Origin: Prevotella sp. CAG:1058
GTDB taxonomy: Bacteria > Bacteroidota > Bacteroidia > Bacteroidales > Bacteroidaceae
Assembly (NCBI GenBank): GCA_000433175.1
Contig: HF986712.1
Span: 1 to 10,314 of the forward strand
Reading direction: 5' to 3'
Length of the DNA: 10,314 nt
Under the pieces are notes generated by a model. That model saw only the letters and a list, made by a program, of their open reading frames with translations, was not told where the DNA came from and did not search any database. The position numbers and the translations under genes were made by a program. Shown here in pieces: positions 1 through 5,879 of this stretch. Every line of letters starts with the position of its first letter. Position 1 is the first letter of the stretch.

Positions 1-101
1 TAAATCTTCACCTTTTAGAATGTGCAATTAAAAATAACAACCATATTTCTGACTTATTATCTATAAAATATTGAGTAATAATCGGTTGTAAATACATATA
101 A
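1..101. other. AT-rich non-coding segment next to a truncated gene
   Basis: No reading frame survives here on either strand. It is strongly AT-rich, in sharp contrast to the GC-rich coding sequence that begins at about 102. It holds small interrupted palindromes: ACAACC at 38-43 with GGTTGT at 84-89, and TATTAT / ATAATA runs inside them. It also holds the 10-mer TTTTAGAATG at 13-22, which recurs at 964-973. No TAnnTTTG-type promoter is seen for the downstream + strand frame. Confidence 0.6.
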
Positions 102-845
102 TGCACTCTCCTCGAAACCATATCATTCCCTGAAAGCCTTAAATGGTTCGGCGGAGCCTGCTTCAAGGAGTGCAGTAGCCTTGCAAACGTATATTGCAAA
201 TGGGACGAGCCGACCGACGTACATGTCGCCGCCATCGACTTTGAAGGCATTTTCACCGAAGCCATACTGCACGTACCCGAGGGCACGGCCGAAGCATATA
301 AGGCGACCGAGCCGTGGAACCAGTTCAAGTACATCATAGAGGACGGCAAGCCCGTGACCATCGAGAAATGCGCCACGCCCGAGATAAGCTACCGCGACAA
401 GCAGCTGACGTTCACCAGCGCCACCGAGGGAGCCCAATACCACTACACCATAACCGCCGCCGACGCCACCTCGGCCGAAGCCTACACCGAGACGGGCACG
501 GTAACGCTGGCCGCAGCCTACGGCATCAGCGTGTACGCATCGGCCGAGGGATACGCCAACAGCGACGCGGCCACGGCAACGCTATACTTCTTTGACGGCT
601 CGTTCGACGCTACGGCCATAGCAGCCCCCGAAGCGCGCCGCGCCATGCTCGTAACCGCCGACGGGCGCACGCTGACCGTAAGCGGACTGGCCGACGGCGA
701 GACCGCCACACTGTACAGCCTGCAAGGCACCGCGCTCGACACCGCCCGCGCAGCAGCCGGACAGGCCCGGCTCGACACGCGCGGAGAGAAAGGCGTAGTG
801 ATACTGAAAGCCGGCGCTGACACGATAAAACTTAGCGTGAAGTAA
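102..845 (+). pseudogene. 3' remnant of a BspA-like leucine-rich-repeat surface protein
   Basis: An open frame of 247 codons ends with TAA at 843-845. The same frame has TAA at 99-101 and no ATG after it; the first GTG is far inside, at 354. It is therefore a 5'-truncated gene, not a complete one. Residues about 1-32 read as one LRR_5 (BspA/TpLRR) repeat, with ISFPESLK and CFKECSSL. Residues 54-80 carry the closing motif of such arrays (LHVPEGTAEAYK, then W-N-Q-F). Residues about 88-165 resemble the chitobiase/FN3-like beta-sandwich often placed after LRR_5 repeats in Bacteroidota (TPEISY, HYTIT, ISVYASAEGY). Residues 183-247 look like a type A C-terminal sorting-like tail (TLYSLQG, GVVILKAG). 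The family consists of exported adhesin-like proteins. No signal peptide remains. It may be a pseudogene or a silent 3' cassette, and I cannot tell which from this window. Confidence 0.72.
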
Positions 846-871
846 CGCCGCCACGGCAATAAGGAACCACT

Positions 872-1082
872 ATTCGGCACATCTATTTATTCTAACGTTA
901 GTCCGGTATAAGAAATTAGAACATGAAGTCATTCTAAAACGTAAGAAGTCTGTGGCATTTTGTTTTTAGAATGATTATATTCTTCTTATACCGAAATGAC
1001 GTTATATCCAATGCAACAACGATACTTTTTGTGGAATAATCCTTATGCCGAACTCACATTATTTTAAAGGGTTGTGCCGAAT
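872..1082. repeat. Nested inverted repeats, MITE-like palindromic element
   Basis: Three pairs of arms nest inside each other. The outer pair is ATTCGGCACA (872-881) with its exact reverse complement TGTGCCGAAT (1073-1082). The middle pair is 893-914 with 983-1004, matching at 18 of 22 positions and including the perfect 11-mer CGGTATAAGAA (904-914) against TTCTTATACCG (983-993). The inner pair is 11 nt, TCATTCTAAAA (929-939) against TTTTAGAATGA (964-974). No protein is encoded, and I found no convincing target-site duplication beside the outer arms. It could be a miniature inverted-repeat element, a decayed insertion-sequence end pair, or a structured 3' region of the LRR gene. Confidence 0.55.
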
Positions 1083-1115
1083 TTTATTTGTCCACCCCAA
1101 TATCCCCACAGACGC

Positions 1116-1145
1116 AAAAACGGCCGGACGACATCACGTCGGCCG
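1116..1145 (-). terminator. Intrinsic terminator of the secreted-protein gene
   Basis: Read on the minus strand, CGGCCGACG (1145-1137) pairs with CGTC-CGGCCG (1130-1121) around a 6-nt loop with one bulged base. Five T residues follow at 1120-1116. It lies 67 bases past the stop codon at 1213. A GC-rich stem followed directly by a T run is the form of a Rho-independent terminator. Confidence 0.75.
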
Positions 1146-1212
1146 ACCGGAGTAAACTTAAAAAAAATTACTTTAATATGAAAAAATCTACTTTATAACA
1201 ACGTCAAATGAT

Positions 1213-2466
1213 TCACCTGACCACCTTGACGGCCCTGCTCGTGCCGTCGGCGTATTTCTCTACGACTATGCCTACGCCCTTGGCGGCCTTGCCCGTGCGG
1301 CGGCCAGAGAGGTCGTAATACTCCGTGGCCACCACGCTGCGGCCTCCGGCAGCGCCGACAGAACCGACGCCCGCGGTTCCGGAAGGAACGAGCGACATGT
1401 TGCCGTACATGCAGCTGAAGCCCGAAGTGCCGTTGAGCGGATTTATGAAGAAGTCGCCCAGCGTAAAGCCGTCTTCGCAGTCGTAAGAGCCGTCGGCTCC
1501 GTTGTAGAAGAAATTTATGAACGACGCCGTCTGGTAAGCGCCTCCGCCCACAGCCGTGTAGCCCATGAACAACGCGTCGTCGTCAGCCACGGTTGTGCAG
1601 TAAGCCATGATGTCTTCCTTGCCGGCGTAGCCGATGAACATCATCATTGCGTCGGGACAAGCCGGCAGCAGGCTCGTTGAGATGTTCATGTCCTCTTCCG
1701 AATACATCTCGACCGTGCCCGTAAGCCCCGTGGCGGCCTCGCCCGTAAGCTCGTCGCAAGTGTAATCATACTCAACCGGCTCGCCAAGCGCCGACACGTC
1801 GCCGTAAGCCAAATCCAAGCAATACGTCTGCAACGTGTAAATAGGCATGGGCAGGAACGGGTACTCGTCGACCCTGAACAGGCCGAGGAACTGGCCCTCG
1901 GGCAGATAATATCCGTCGTCTTCGAAATACAGCGTTATGGGCTCGTTGCCGGGCTGGTATCCATCCGTTGAATAGTCTACCGTGCTGAGGATGAAGTCGT
2001 TAGACATGCCCAACTCGGGGTCTGAATACGTGGCCACCGTCTGCCCCGGCTCTATCACAATGTTGCCGTCGCCGTCGAAAACGCCCTCAAGCCAGCCCTC
2101 GCCGAGCGCCGAGGTAAGCATCATGTTGGGGATGTACACCTTGCCGTCGTCGGCGAACACCAGTTCCTGCTTCCTTATCCTCGGAAATGCGATTTCGGCT
2201 CCGTCCTCCTCAGTAAATCCGCTCACAGGCTCATAGTCTACAAGCATGAACATGCGGTTCTCGCCCTCGGGGGCCTTGGCTGCGGCGCGCGCCGCGGCGC
2301 TCTTGCGCACCTTCCCGAGGTCGAGGTTCCCTACGTTGTGTCCGCCCTTAAGCCCCGTCACCGTCTCGCCGGCCAACACCGAGGCGGGTATCAGGCTCTT
2401 AAGCCCTTGGGGCGAAGCGCCCAACGCCAACAACACGAAAGCCGTAGTGAGTAATAACTTCTTCAT
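1213..2466 (-). CDS. Secreted acidic protein of unknown function with type A sorting-like tail
   Basis: 417 aa. I do not recognise the main body. Residues 1-20 form a signal peptide (MKKLLLTTAFVLLALG); no lipobox cysteine follows, so it is probably not a lipoprotein. An alanine/lysine-rich linker (SAAARAAAKAPEG) comes next. The body is rich in Asp, Glu, Gly and Tyr, with stretches such as TLYFEDDGYYLPEG that suggest a beta-rich exported fold, and a few cysteines. The last ~40 residues (EYYDLSGRR, then KGVGIVVEKYADG and a basic VKVVR end) match the C-terminal tail common on exported Prevotella-type proteins, related to type IX secretion type A domains. The frame could be extended upstream to 2532, but that start sits inside the promoter -7 box and lacks a signal peptide at its N-terminus, so ATG at 2466 is preferred. 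It appears monocistronic, with its own promoter and terminator. Export is likely and the function unknown. Confidence 0.85.
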   Translation of the reverse strand: MKKLLLTTAFVLLALGASPQGLKSLIPASVLAGETVTGLKGGHNVGNLDLGKVRKSAAARAAAKAPEGENRMFMLVDYEPVSGFTEEDGAEIAFPRIRKQELVFADDGKVYIPNMMLTSALGEGWLEGVFDGDGNIVIEPGQTVATYSDPELGMSNDFILSTVDYSTDGYQPGNEPITLYFEDDGYYLPEGQFLGLFRVDEYPFLPMPIYTLQTYCLDLAYGDVSALGEPVEYDYTCDELTGEAATGLTGTVEMYSEEDMNISTSLLPACPDAMMMFIGYAGKEDIMAYCTTVADDDALFMGYTAVGGGAYQTASFINFFYNGADGSYDCEDGFTLGDFFINPLNGTSGFSCMYGNMSLVPSGTAGVGSVGAAGGRSVVATEYYDLSGRRTGKAAKGVGIVVEKYADGTSRAVKVVR

Positions 2467-2529
2467 AAGCACATTAAATTTAAGTGATACAAAAACGGCT
2501 GAAAACGCTTTCACCGTTGAATAACCCTG

Positions 2530-2561
2530 CAAATATAATCATTTTAAACTAAATAAACAAA
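2530..2561 (-). promoter_or_regulatory. Bacteroidota-type promoter for the secreted-protein gene
   Basis: On the minus strand the -33 element TTTG (2561-2558) and the -7 element TATATTTG (2537-2530) are separated by 20 nt. This fits the TTTG / TAnnTTTG consensus of the Bacteroidota primary sigma factor. Transcription would begin about 2523-2525, leaving a leader of roughly 57-59 nt before ATG at 2466. Confidence 0.75.
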
Positions 2562-2628
2562 TTTTCGTTAAATATTTTTATAAACATACGGGAAAACATT
2601 TAATAACTGTAAGCATAACATCCATTAA

Positions 2629-2671
2629 TGTAAAAGGCCGCATTTTGCGCTGCAAAATGCGGCCTTTTACA
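2629..2671. terminator. Perfect 20-bp hairpin, likely terminator
   Basis: Arms 2629-2648 and 2652-2671 are exact reverse complements, TGTAAAAGGCCGCATTTTGC against its complement, with only GCT between them. Each strand ends its stem with CCTTTTAC, so the element could end transcription in either direction. For the leftward murI operon it is the second of two consecutive hairpins. Confidence 0.65.
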
Positions 2672-2674
2672 CGC

Positions 2675-2713
2675 CGATAGGCAGCCTTTTACAACGCAAA
2701 AGGCTGCCTATCG
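2675..2713. terminator. Perfect 16-bp hairpin, likely murI operon terminator
   Basis: Arms CGATAGGCAGCCTTTT (2675-2690) and AAAAGGCTGCCTATCG (2698-2713) are exact reverse complements around a 7-nt loop. The T run is inside the stem, not after it. It is the first hairpin met by transcripts leaving murI, three bases from the next one, and the pair share an AAAAGGC / GCCTTTT core. Both lie about 215-300 bases past the murI stop. Confidence 0.6.
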
Positions 2714-2764
2714 CATTATTACCGTAAACCTAACGCTGACTCGGCGTAAGGAACAAGAAAAAAT

Positions 2765-2926
2765 GTTCGGTAAAAAACACGTTCGGAATAATAAACTTTC
2801 GGAATGATAATGCGTTCGGAATAAATGCATAACCTCATAACCCAAAAACCGTAAAACCGCATAACCGTAAAACCCCACAACCGTAAAACCGCACAACCGC
2901 ATAACCCCACAACCGCAAACCCCCAC
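2765..2926. repeat. Tandem array of degenerate 16-nt repeats
   Basis: Two blocks with the same period adjoin. The left block has GTTCGG-type units starting at 2765, 2781, 2797 and 2814 (spacing 16, 16, 17), such as GTTCGGAATAATAAAC. The right block (2831-2926) has six contiguous 16-nt units, such as AACCGTAAAACCGCAT and AACCGTAAAACCCCAC; each splits into two 8-nt half-units close to AACCGNAN. The array runs to one base before the murI stop codon. There are no unique spacers, so it is not CRISPR. On the minus strand, which is transcribed, the right block is G-rich with GGGG tracts. Confidence 0.8.
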
Positions 2927-2927
2927 A

Positions 2928-3767
2928 CTACGCAAGGGTGATGGTATCGACGTCGGCGACGGGTTCGTGCATGAATATCTTCGCCGACTCGGCGAACTTG
3001 TCCTTGTTCTCGGTTGTAAGGTAGCGGCAAGAGCCGCGCTTGGTGCAGCAGGCGTCGATTTCGGGATGGCGCGCGAGATAGTCTTTCAGGCTCTCGGCCA
3101 CGTACTCGCCCTGCGGTATTATCCTTACGCCGCGCGGGGTATGCTTTAGTATCTTGTCGAGCAGCAGCGGATAGTGCGTGCAGCCGAGTATTATCGAATC
3201 AATGTCAGGGTCGAGGCGCATCAGGGCGTCGATGCGCTTCTTTACAAAGTAGTCGGCACCCGGCGTGTCGTACTCGTTGTTCTCTATCAGCGGCACCCAC
3301 AGCGGGCAGGCCACGCCGGAGACGCTGATGTCGGGATAGAGTTTCTGTATCTCGAGCACGTAGCTCTCGCTCTTTATCGTGCCCTCGGTGGCCAGTATGC
3401 CCACATGGCGCGTCTGCGTAATAGAACCTATGCACTCGGCCGTGGGACGTATCACGCCGAGCACGCGGCGTGTGGGGTCGAGCACGGGCAGGTCGTTCTG
3501 CTGTATGGTACGCAGAGCCTTGGCAGAGGCCGTGTTGCAGGCCAGGATGACAAGGTGGCAGCCCATCGAGAACAGTTTTACCACGGCCTCGCGCGTAAAC
3601 TGGTACACCACGTCGAACGAGCGCGGCCCGTAGGGCGCGCGGGCGTTGTCGCCGAGGTACAGGTAGTCGTACTGCGGTAGCAGGCTGCGCATCTGGTGCA
3701 GTATGGTCAGTCCGCCGTAGCCTGAATCGAAGACCCCTATCGGGCCTGGTGCTGCTTGGTTGCTCAT
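2928..3767 (-). CDS. murI: Glutamate racemase
   Basis: 279 aa, the usual length for the family. MurI interconverts L- and D-glutamate in the cytoplasm without a cofactor and supplies D-Glu for the second residue of the peptidoglycan stem peptide. The N-terminal IGVFDSGYGGLTIL carries the Asp14-Ser15 substrate-site pair. GDNARAPYG (39-47) is the next signature. LVILACNTAS contains the first catalytic Cys, C77. SIILGCTHYPLL contains the second catalytic Cys, C196, and H198. Both catalytic cysteines are present, so the enzyme should be active. It is the last gene of the envelope cluster, 46 bp after the third skp-type gene with no terminator between them, so it is probably co-transcribed. The start at 3767 places the first beta strand at residue 9, as expected. 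The 16-nt repeat array begins directly after its stop. Confidence 0.96.
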   Translation of the reverse strand: MSNQAAPGPIGVFDSGYGGLTILHQMRSLLPQYDYLYLGDNARAPYGPRSFDVVYQFTREAVVKLFSMGCHLVILACNTASAKALRTIQQNDLPVLDPTRRVLGVIRPTAECIGSITQTRHVGILATEGTIKSESYVLEIQKLYPDISVSGVACPLWVPLIENNEYDTPGADYFVKKRIDALMRLDPDIDSIILGCTHYPLLLDKILKHTPRGVRIIPQGEYVAESLKDYLARHPEIDACCTKRGSCRYLTTENKDKFAESAKIFMHEPVADVDTITLA

Positions 3768-3813
3768 GGTCGTTATGTTTGCGGCAAGTGTGTCGCCGCG
3801 TGGCTGTCATGTG

Positions 3814-4422
3814 TTATCTTACTTCGCCAAACTCGTCGGCGGCGGTCGCAGCGGCAGCCTCGTCCACCTCGTCCACGATGTCTGTCTGGCCGTCTGCCGA
3901 CGTGTCAGTGGTGGGCGGCGCGGCAATGGCGTCCTTGACTATGGCTGTAATGTCCTCGCCGAAGGCCTGGTTGGCGTATGGCAGGGCGTGGCCGTCGGTG
4001 TTAAGTATGAAGGCGTAGCCGCGCTCCGACGCTATGCGGGCGAGCAGGGCGTCGAGCTCCTTATGCAGCGGGGCGAACATTTCAGCCTTGGCCTTGGCGA
4101 GCAGCCTTGATGCCTCTTTCTTGAAGTCGACGCTCCTGGCGAGCAGCTCCTGCAGCTCGGCCTGGCGCTTCTTCAGGATGGGGGCTGCCAGCTCGCCCTG
4201 GGCTTCAAGGAAGAGCTCGTACTTCTGGTTGAACTCCTCCTCGGAGCGCTTTGTCTCCTCGCTGTACTGGTTGCGCAGCGACTCGAGGTTCTGGCGTGCC
4301 ACGGCGTATCCGGGCATGGACTTTATGGCCTCGCGGTAGCTGAGGTAGCCGAACTTCAGGGTCTGTGCGTCGGCTGCCACTGTGGCAACGACGGCTAACA
4401 TGAGGAGGACTAACTTTCGCAT
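3814..4422 (-). CDS. OmpH/Skp-family periplasmic chaperone, third paralog with acidic tail
   Basis: 202 aa. It has a signal peptide MRKLVLLMLAVVATVAADAQ, then KFGYLSYREAIKSMPGY, the family's opening beta strand, and a long charged coiled coil at about 45-130 (EETKRSEEEFNQKYELFL). It closes with the family's second strand (GYAFILNTDG, ALPYANQAFGEDIT). Skp-like proteins form trimers that hold unfolded outer-membrane proteins for BamA. This copy differs from its two neighbours by a tail of about 30 residues rich in Asp, Glu, Thr and Ala after residue ~170, and by a more Arg/Ala/Leu-rich helix. The start ATG at 4422 gives a clean signal peptide. ATG at 4440 would add six residues (MNNHHY) and is also possible. 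The longer frame to 4578 reads through a structured gap and is unlikely. It precedes murI by 46 bp. Confidence 0.88.
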   Translation of the reverse strand: MRKLVLLMLAVVATVAADAQTLKFGYLSYREAIKSMPGYAVARQNLESLRNQYSEETKRSEEEFNQKYELFLEAQGELAAPILKKRQAELQELLARSVDFKKEASRLLAKAKAEMFAPLHKELDALLARIASERGYAFILNTDGHALPYANQAFGEDITAIVKDAIAAPPTTDTSADGQTDIVDEVDEAAAATAADEFGEVR

Positions 4423-4644
4423 GTAATGGTGGTTGTTCATATTCAGGTGAATTAAAAAAGGCTTTTGGAATAAATGCGCCTGCGGTAGTGCCGCCCTGCG
4501 CGGTACGGCTGCTGAGCCGAATGCAACCGAGGGAGCCAAAGGAGCTAAAGACTGATGCCGACGCCTTAAAGCCGGCATGCGGCAACGATTGTGTCTTTAA
4601 CTGCTTTAGCTCCCTCCTTAAGCGTTGCTTGCTAAAGTATTATG
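4423..4644. other. Structured gap between two skp paralogs
   Basis: 222 bp without a supported gene. It contains the long imperfect inverted repeat at 4529-4616, annotated separately. No TAnnTTTG promoter is seen on the minus strand. The leader of the third skp gene is partly T-rich on the minus strand (GCCTTTTTTAATTC near 4448-4461), but no strong stem lies directly before it. The gap may therefore be a transcribed spacer or attenuator inside an operon. Confidence 0.5.
4529..4616. repeat. Imperfect long inverted repeat, possible RNA stem-loop
   Basis: The arms 4529-4552 and 4593-4616 match as reverse complements at 21 of 24 positions (GGAGCTAAAGAC on the left, GTCTTTAACTGC on the right). 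Inside, ATGCCG (4555-4560) pairs with CGGCAT (4573-4578). The result would be a two-tier stem-loop of about 88 nt in the transcript running from the second skp gene to the third. The arms also contain short CTTTAACTG / CTTTAGCTC repeats. Confidence 0.6.
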
Positions 4645-5157
4645 TTATTTCAGCTTTGCCATCTCTGTCTTGACGTCTTCCGTAACGTCCTTGCTCAGAG
4701 TCTCGCTGATGTAGGGTATGCCGCCTGATACGTCCATGATGTAAACGTAACCGCCGTTCTTGCCTACGTTCTTGATGGCAGTCATTATCTTGCCCATTAT
4801 AGGCTGGAGCTTCTCCTGCTGTGCCTTCTGGAGGGCCTGCTGGTTGTCCTGGTAAGCCTGCTGGAACTTCTGCATCAGCTGGTTGAGCGCAGCCTCGGCT
4901 TCGGCACGCGAAGTCTCGTTCATAGTGCTCTTGGTCTTATCATACTCGTCAGACTTGCGCTGGATTTCGTCCTGCATGGCCTTCATGTCGTTCTCGTACT
5001 GCTTTGACTGTGCCTCGAGGTCGCCGCGTGCCTTGATGAACTCTGGCAGGCTCTCCATGATGGCTTGTGCATTGACATGTCCGAACTTGGGTGTTGCCGT
5101 TTGCGCGAACATCGAAAGGGGCGCAAACAAAAGTAACATTAAAACTAACTTTTTCAT
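4645..5157 (-). CDS. skp: OmpH/Skp-family periplasmic chaperone, second paralog
   Basis: 170 aa, the standard length for the family. The signal peptide MKKLVLMLLLFAPLSMFAQ is followed by PKFGHVNAQAIMESLPEF, the typical first strand and helix. A long Gln/Lys/Glu-rich coiled coil (about 45-125) contains QAYQDNQQALQKAQQEK. The C-terminal strand reads GGYVYIMDVSGGIPY. The protein is expected to be a periplasmic trimer that chaperones beta-barrel precursors to BamA. The ATG at 5157 is preceded by an A-rich leader (AATAAAGAAAAA) instead of a Shine-Dalgarno sequence, as is usual in Bacteroidota. A promoter -7 box lies 44 bp upstream, so this gene, the third skp and murI may also be transcribed independently of bamA. 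The symbol skp reflects family membership; ompH is also used. Confidence 0.93.
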   Translation of the reverse strand: MKKLVLMLLLFAPLSMFAQTATPKFGHVNAQAIMESLPEFIKARGDLEAQSKQYENDMKAMQDEIQRKSDEYDKTKSTMNETSRAEAEAALNQLMQKFQQAYQDNQQALQKAQQEKLQPIMGKIMTAIKNVGKNGGYVYIMDVSGGIPYISETLSKDVTEDVKTEMAKLK

Positions 5158-5200
5158 TTTTTCTTTATTGCTTACTCAATTTGGTTTTTTAATTTGTCTG

Positions 5201-5208
5201 CAAAGATA
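5201..5208 (-). promoter_or_regulatory. Internal promoter -7 box ahead of the second skp gene
   Basis: The minus strand reads TATCTTTG, an exact TAnnTTTG match, in the AT-rich 100-bp gap between two skp genes. The expected -33 TTTG about 20 nt upstream is not clearly present, so the promoter is only half supported. Transcription would start around 5195, some 38 nt before the ATG at 5157. Confidence 0.5.
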
Positions 5209-5257
5209 TGTAAAATATACTATATTACACGTCTTTTATATATTAAAGATGTGTTTT

Positions 5258-5770
5258 TTAGTTTGAATAACCCAACTTTGACAGAACTTCGTTGCTGATG
5301 TCTATCTTGGGCGAACCGAAGATGATGCCAGTGTCTGACGCGCGGTCGAGCACGAGCGAATAGCCGCGCAGGTCGCAGATGTCCTTTACGGCGTTGTATA
5401 TCTCCTCCTGAATGGGCGTCATCAGGCTGGTGCGCTTCTTGAAAAGCTCGCCGTCGGGACCGAAATACTTGCGCTTCAGCTCGGCAGCCTGCTTCTCCTT
5501 TTCGTTGATGGCCTGCTGGCGCGCCTGCTTCTGCTCCTGCGAGAGGAACACCACCTCGTTCTGGTAGTTCTTGTACATTGTCGAAGCTTCGGTGTTGAGC
5601 GCGTCGACCTCAGCCTGCCACTTCTTGGCTACCTGGTTGAGCTGCTCGTCGGCACGCTCGTATGCCGGAATGTTCTTAAGGATGTATTCCATGTCGATAA
5701 GCGCGAACTTCTGCGCGCTGGCCGATACGGCGCAAAGGGCCATCACGGCGGCAATGATAATCTTTCTCAT
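5258..5770 (-). CDS. skp: OmpH/Skp-family periplasmic chaperone, first paralog after bamA
   Basis: 170 aa. The signal peptide MRKIIIAAVMALCAVSASAQ is followed by KFALIDMEYILKNIPAY, which closely fits the OmpH/Skp start. The central coiled coil, about 40-125, is rich in Gln, Lys, Glu and Ala (EQKQARQQAINEKEKQ). It is followed by KRTSLMTPIQEEIYNAVKDI and the final strand GYSLVLDRASDTGIIFG. Its position directly downstream of bamA is the conserved one for this chaperone in Bacteroidota. The 109-bp gap to bamA has no obvious promoter and only weak stems, so co-transcription with bamA is likely. Unusually for this phylum, the ATG at 5770 has a good Shine-Dalgarno match, AAAGGAG, nine bases upstream, which also fixes the start. 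Confidence 0.94.
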   Translation of the reverse strand: MRKIIIAAVMALCAVSASAQKFALIDMEYILKNIPAYERADEQLNQVAKKWQAEVDALNTEASTMYKNYQNEVVFLSQEQKQARQQAINEKEKQAAELKRKYFGPDGELFKKRTSLMTPIQEEIYNAVKDICDLRGYSLVLDRASDTGIIFGSPKIDISNEVLSKLGYSN

Positions 5771-5779
5771 AATATCTGT

Positions 5780-5786
5780 CTCCTTT
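5780..5786 (-). promoter_or_regulatory. Strong Shine-Dalgarno sequence of the first skp gene
   Basis: The minus strand reads AAAGGAG, nine bases before ATG at 5770. The other genes in this window have A-rich or no recognisable ribosome-binding sites, so this one stands out. Confidence 0.6.
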
Positions 5787-5879
5787 CTCTTTTACCGTAC
5801 TCCGCCGGCATGATGACGCCTCATTGGCGACGGCACCTGCCTGCGGCGCATTAATTTGGTCTTACATGCAGTCAAAGAT

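Larger units (their letters stand above)
846..1212. other. Intergenic region with nested inverted repeats and a terminator
   Basis: No supported gene lies in these 367 bases between the + strand LRR remnant and the minus-strand secreted-protein gene. The left two thirds are AT-rich and carry the nested inverted repeats annotated at 872-1082. The right part carries the intrinsic terminator at 1116-1145. The remainder, about 1146-1212, is AT-rich 3' untranslated sequence of the minus-strand gene. Confidence 0.7.
2467..2927. other. 460-bp gap: promoter, double hairpin and 16-nt repeats
   Basis: No gene is supported between murI and the secreted-protein gene. Frames that cross it on the minus strand are low-complexity readings of the repeat array (Gly/Val/Met/Leu/Phe-rich) with no plausible start context. 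From left to right it holds the 5' leader and promoter of the secreted-protein gene, an AT-rich spacer, two perfect hairpins (2629-2713) and the tandem repeat array (2765-2926). Confidence 0.75.

Noticed and set aside
123..443. Minus-strand frame opposite the LRR remnant
   Set aside because: The + strand frame shows clear LRR_5 and closing motifs, while the antisense frame shows none.
2467..2532. Upstream start for the secreted acidic protein
   Set aside because: The extended start at 2532 falls inside the -7 promoter box and would bury the signal peptide.
2765..2926. CRISPR array
   Set aside because: The 16-nt units are contiguous and degenerate with no unique spacers, and no cas genes are present.
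2708..3030. Minus-strand frames reading through the 16-nt repeat array
   Set aside because: The products are low-complexity translations of the repeats. One overlaps murI in another frame. No start context or domain supports a protein.
3174..3680. + strand frame of 168 codons opposite murI
   Set aside because: It is fully antisense to murI, whose catalytic motifs fix the coding strand; no signal or domain is seen.
4423..4578. N-terminal extension of the third skp gene
   Set aside because: It would place over 50 Arg/Pro/Ala-rich residues before a perfect signal peptide and would read through the structured gap; a start at 4422 or 4440 is more sensible.
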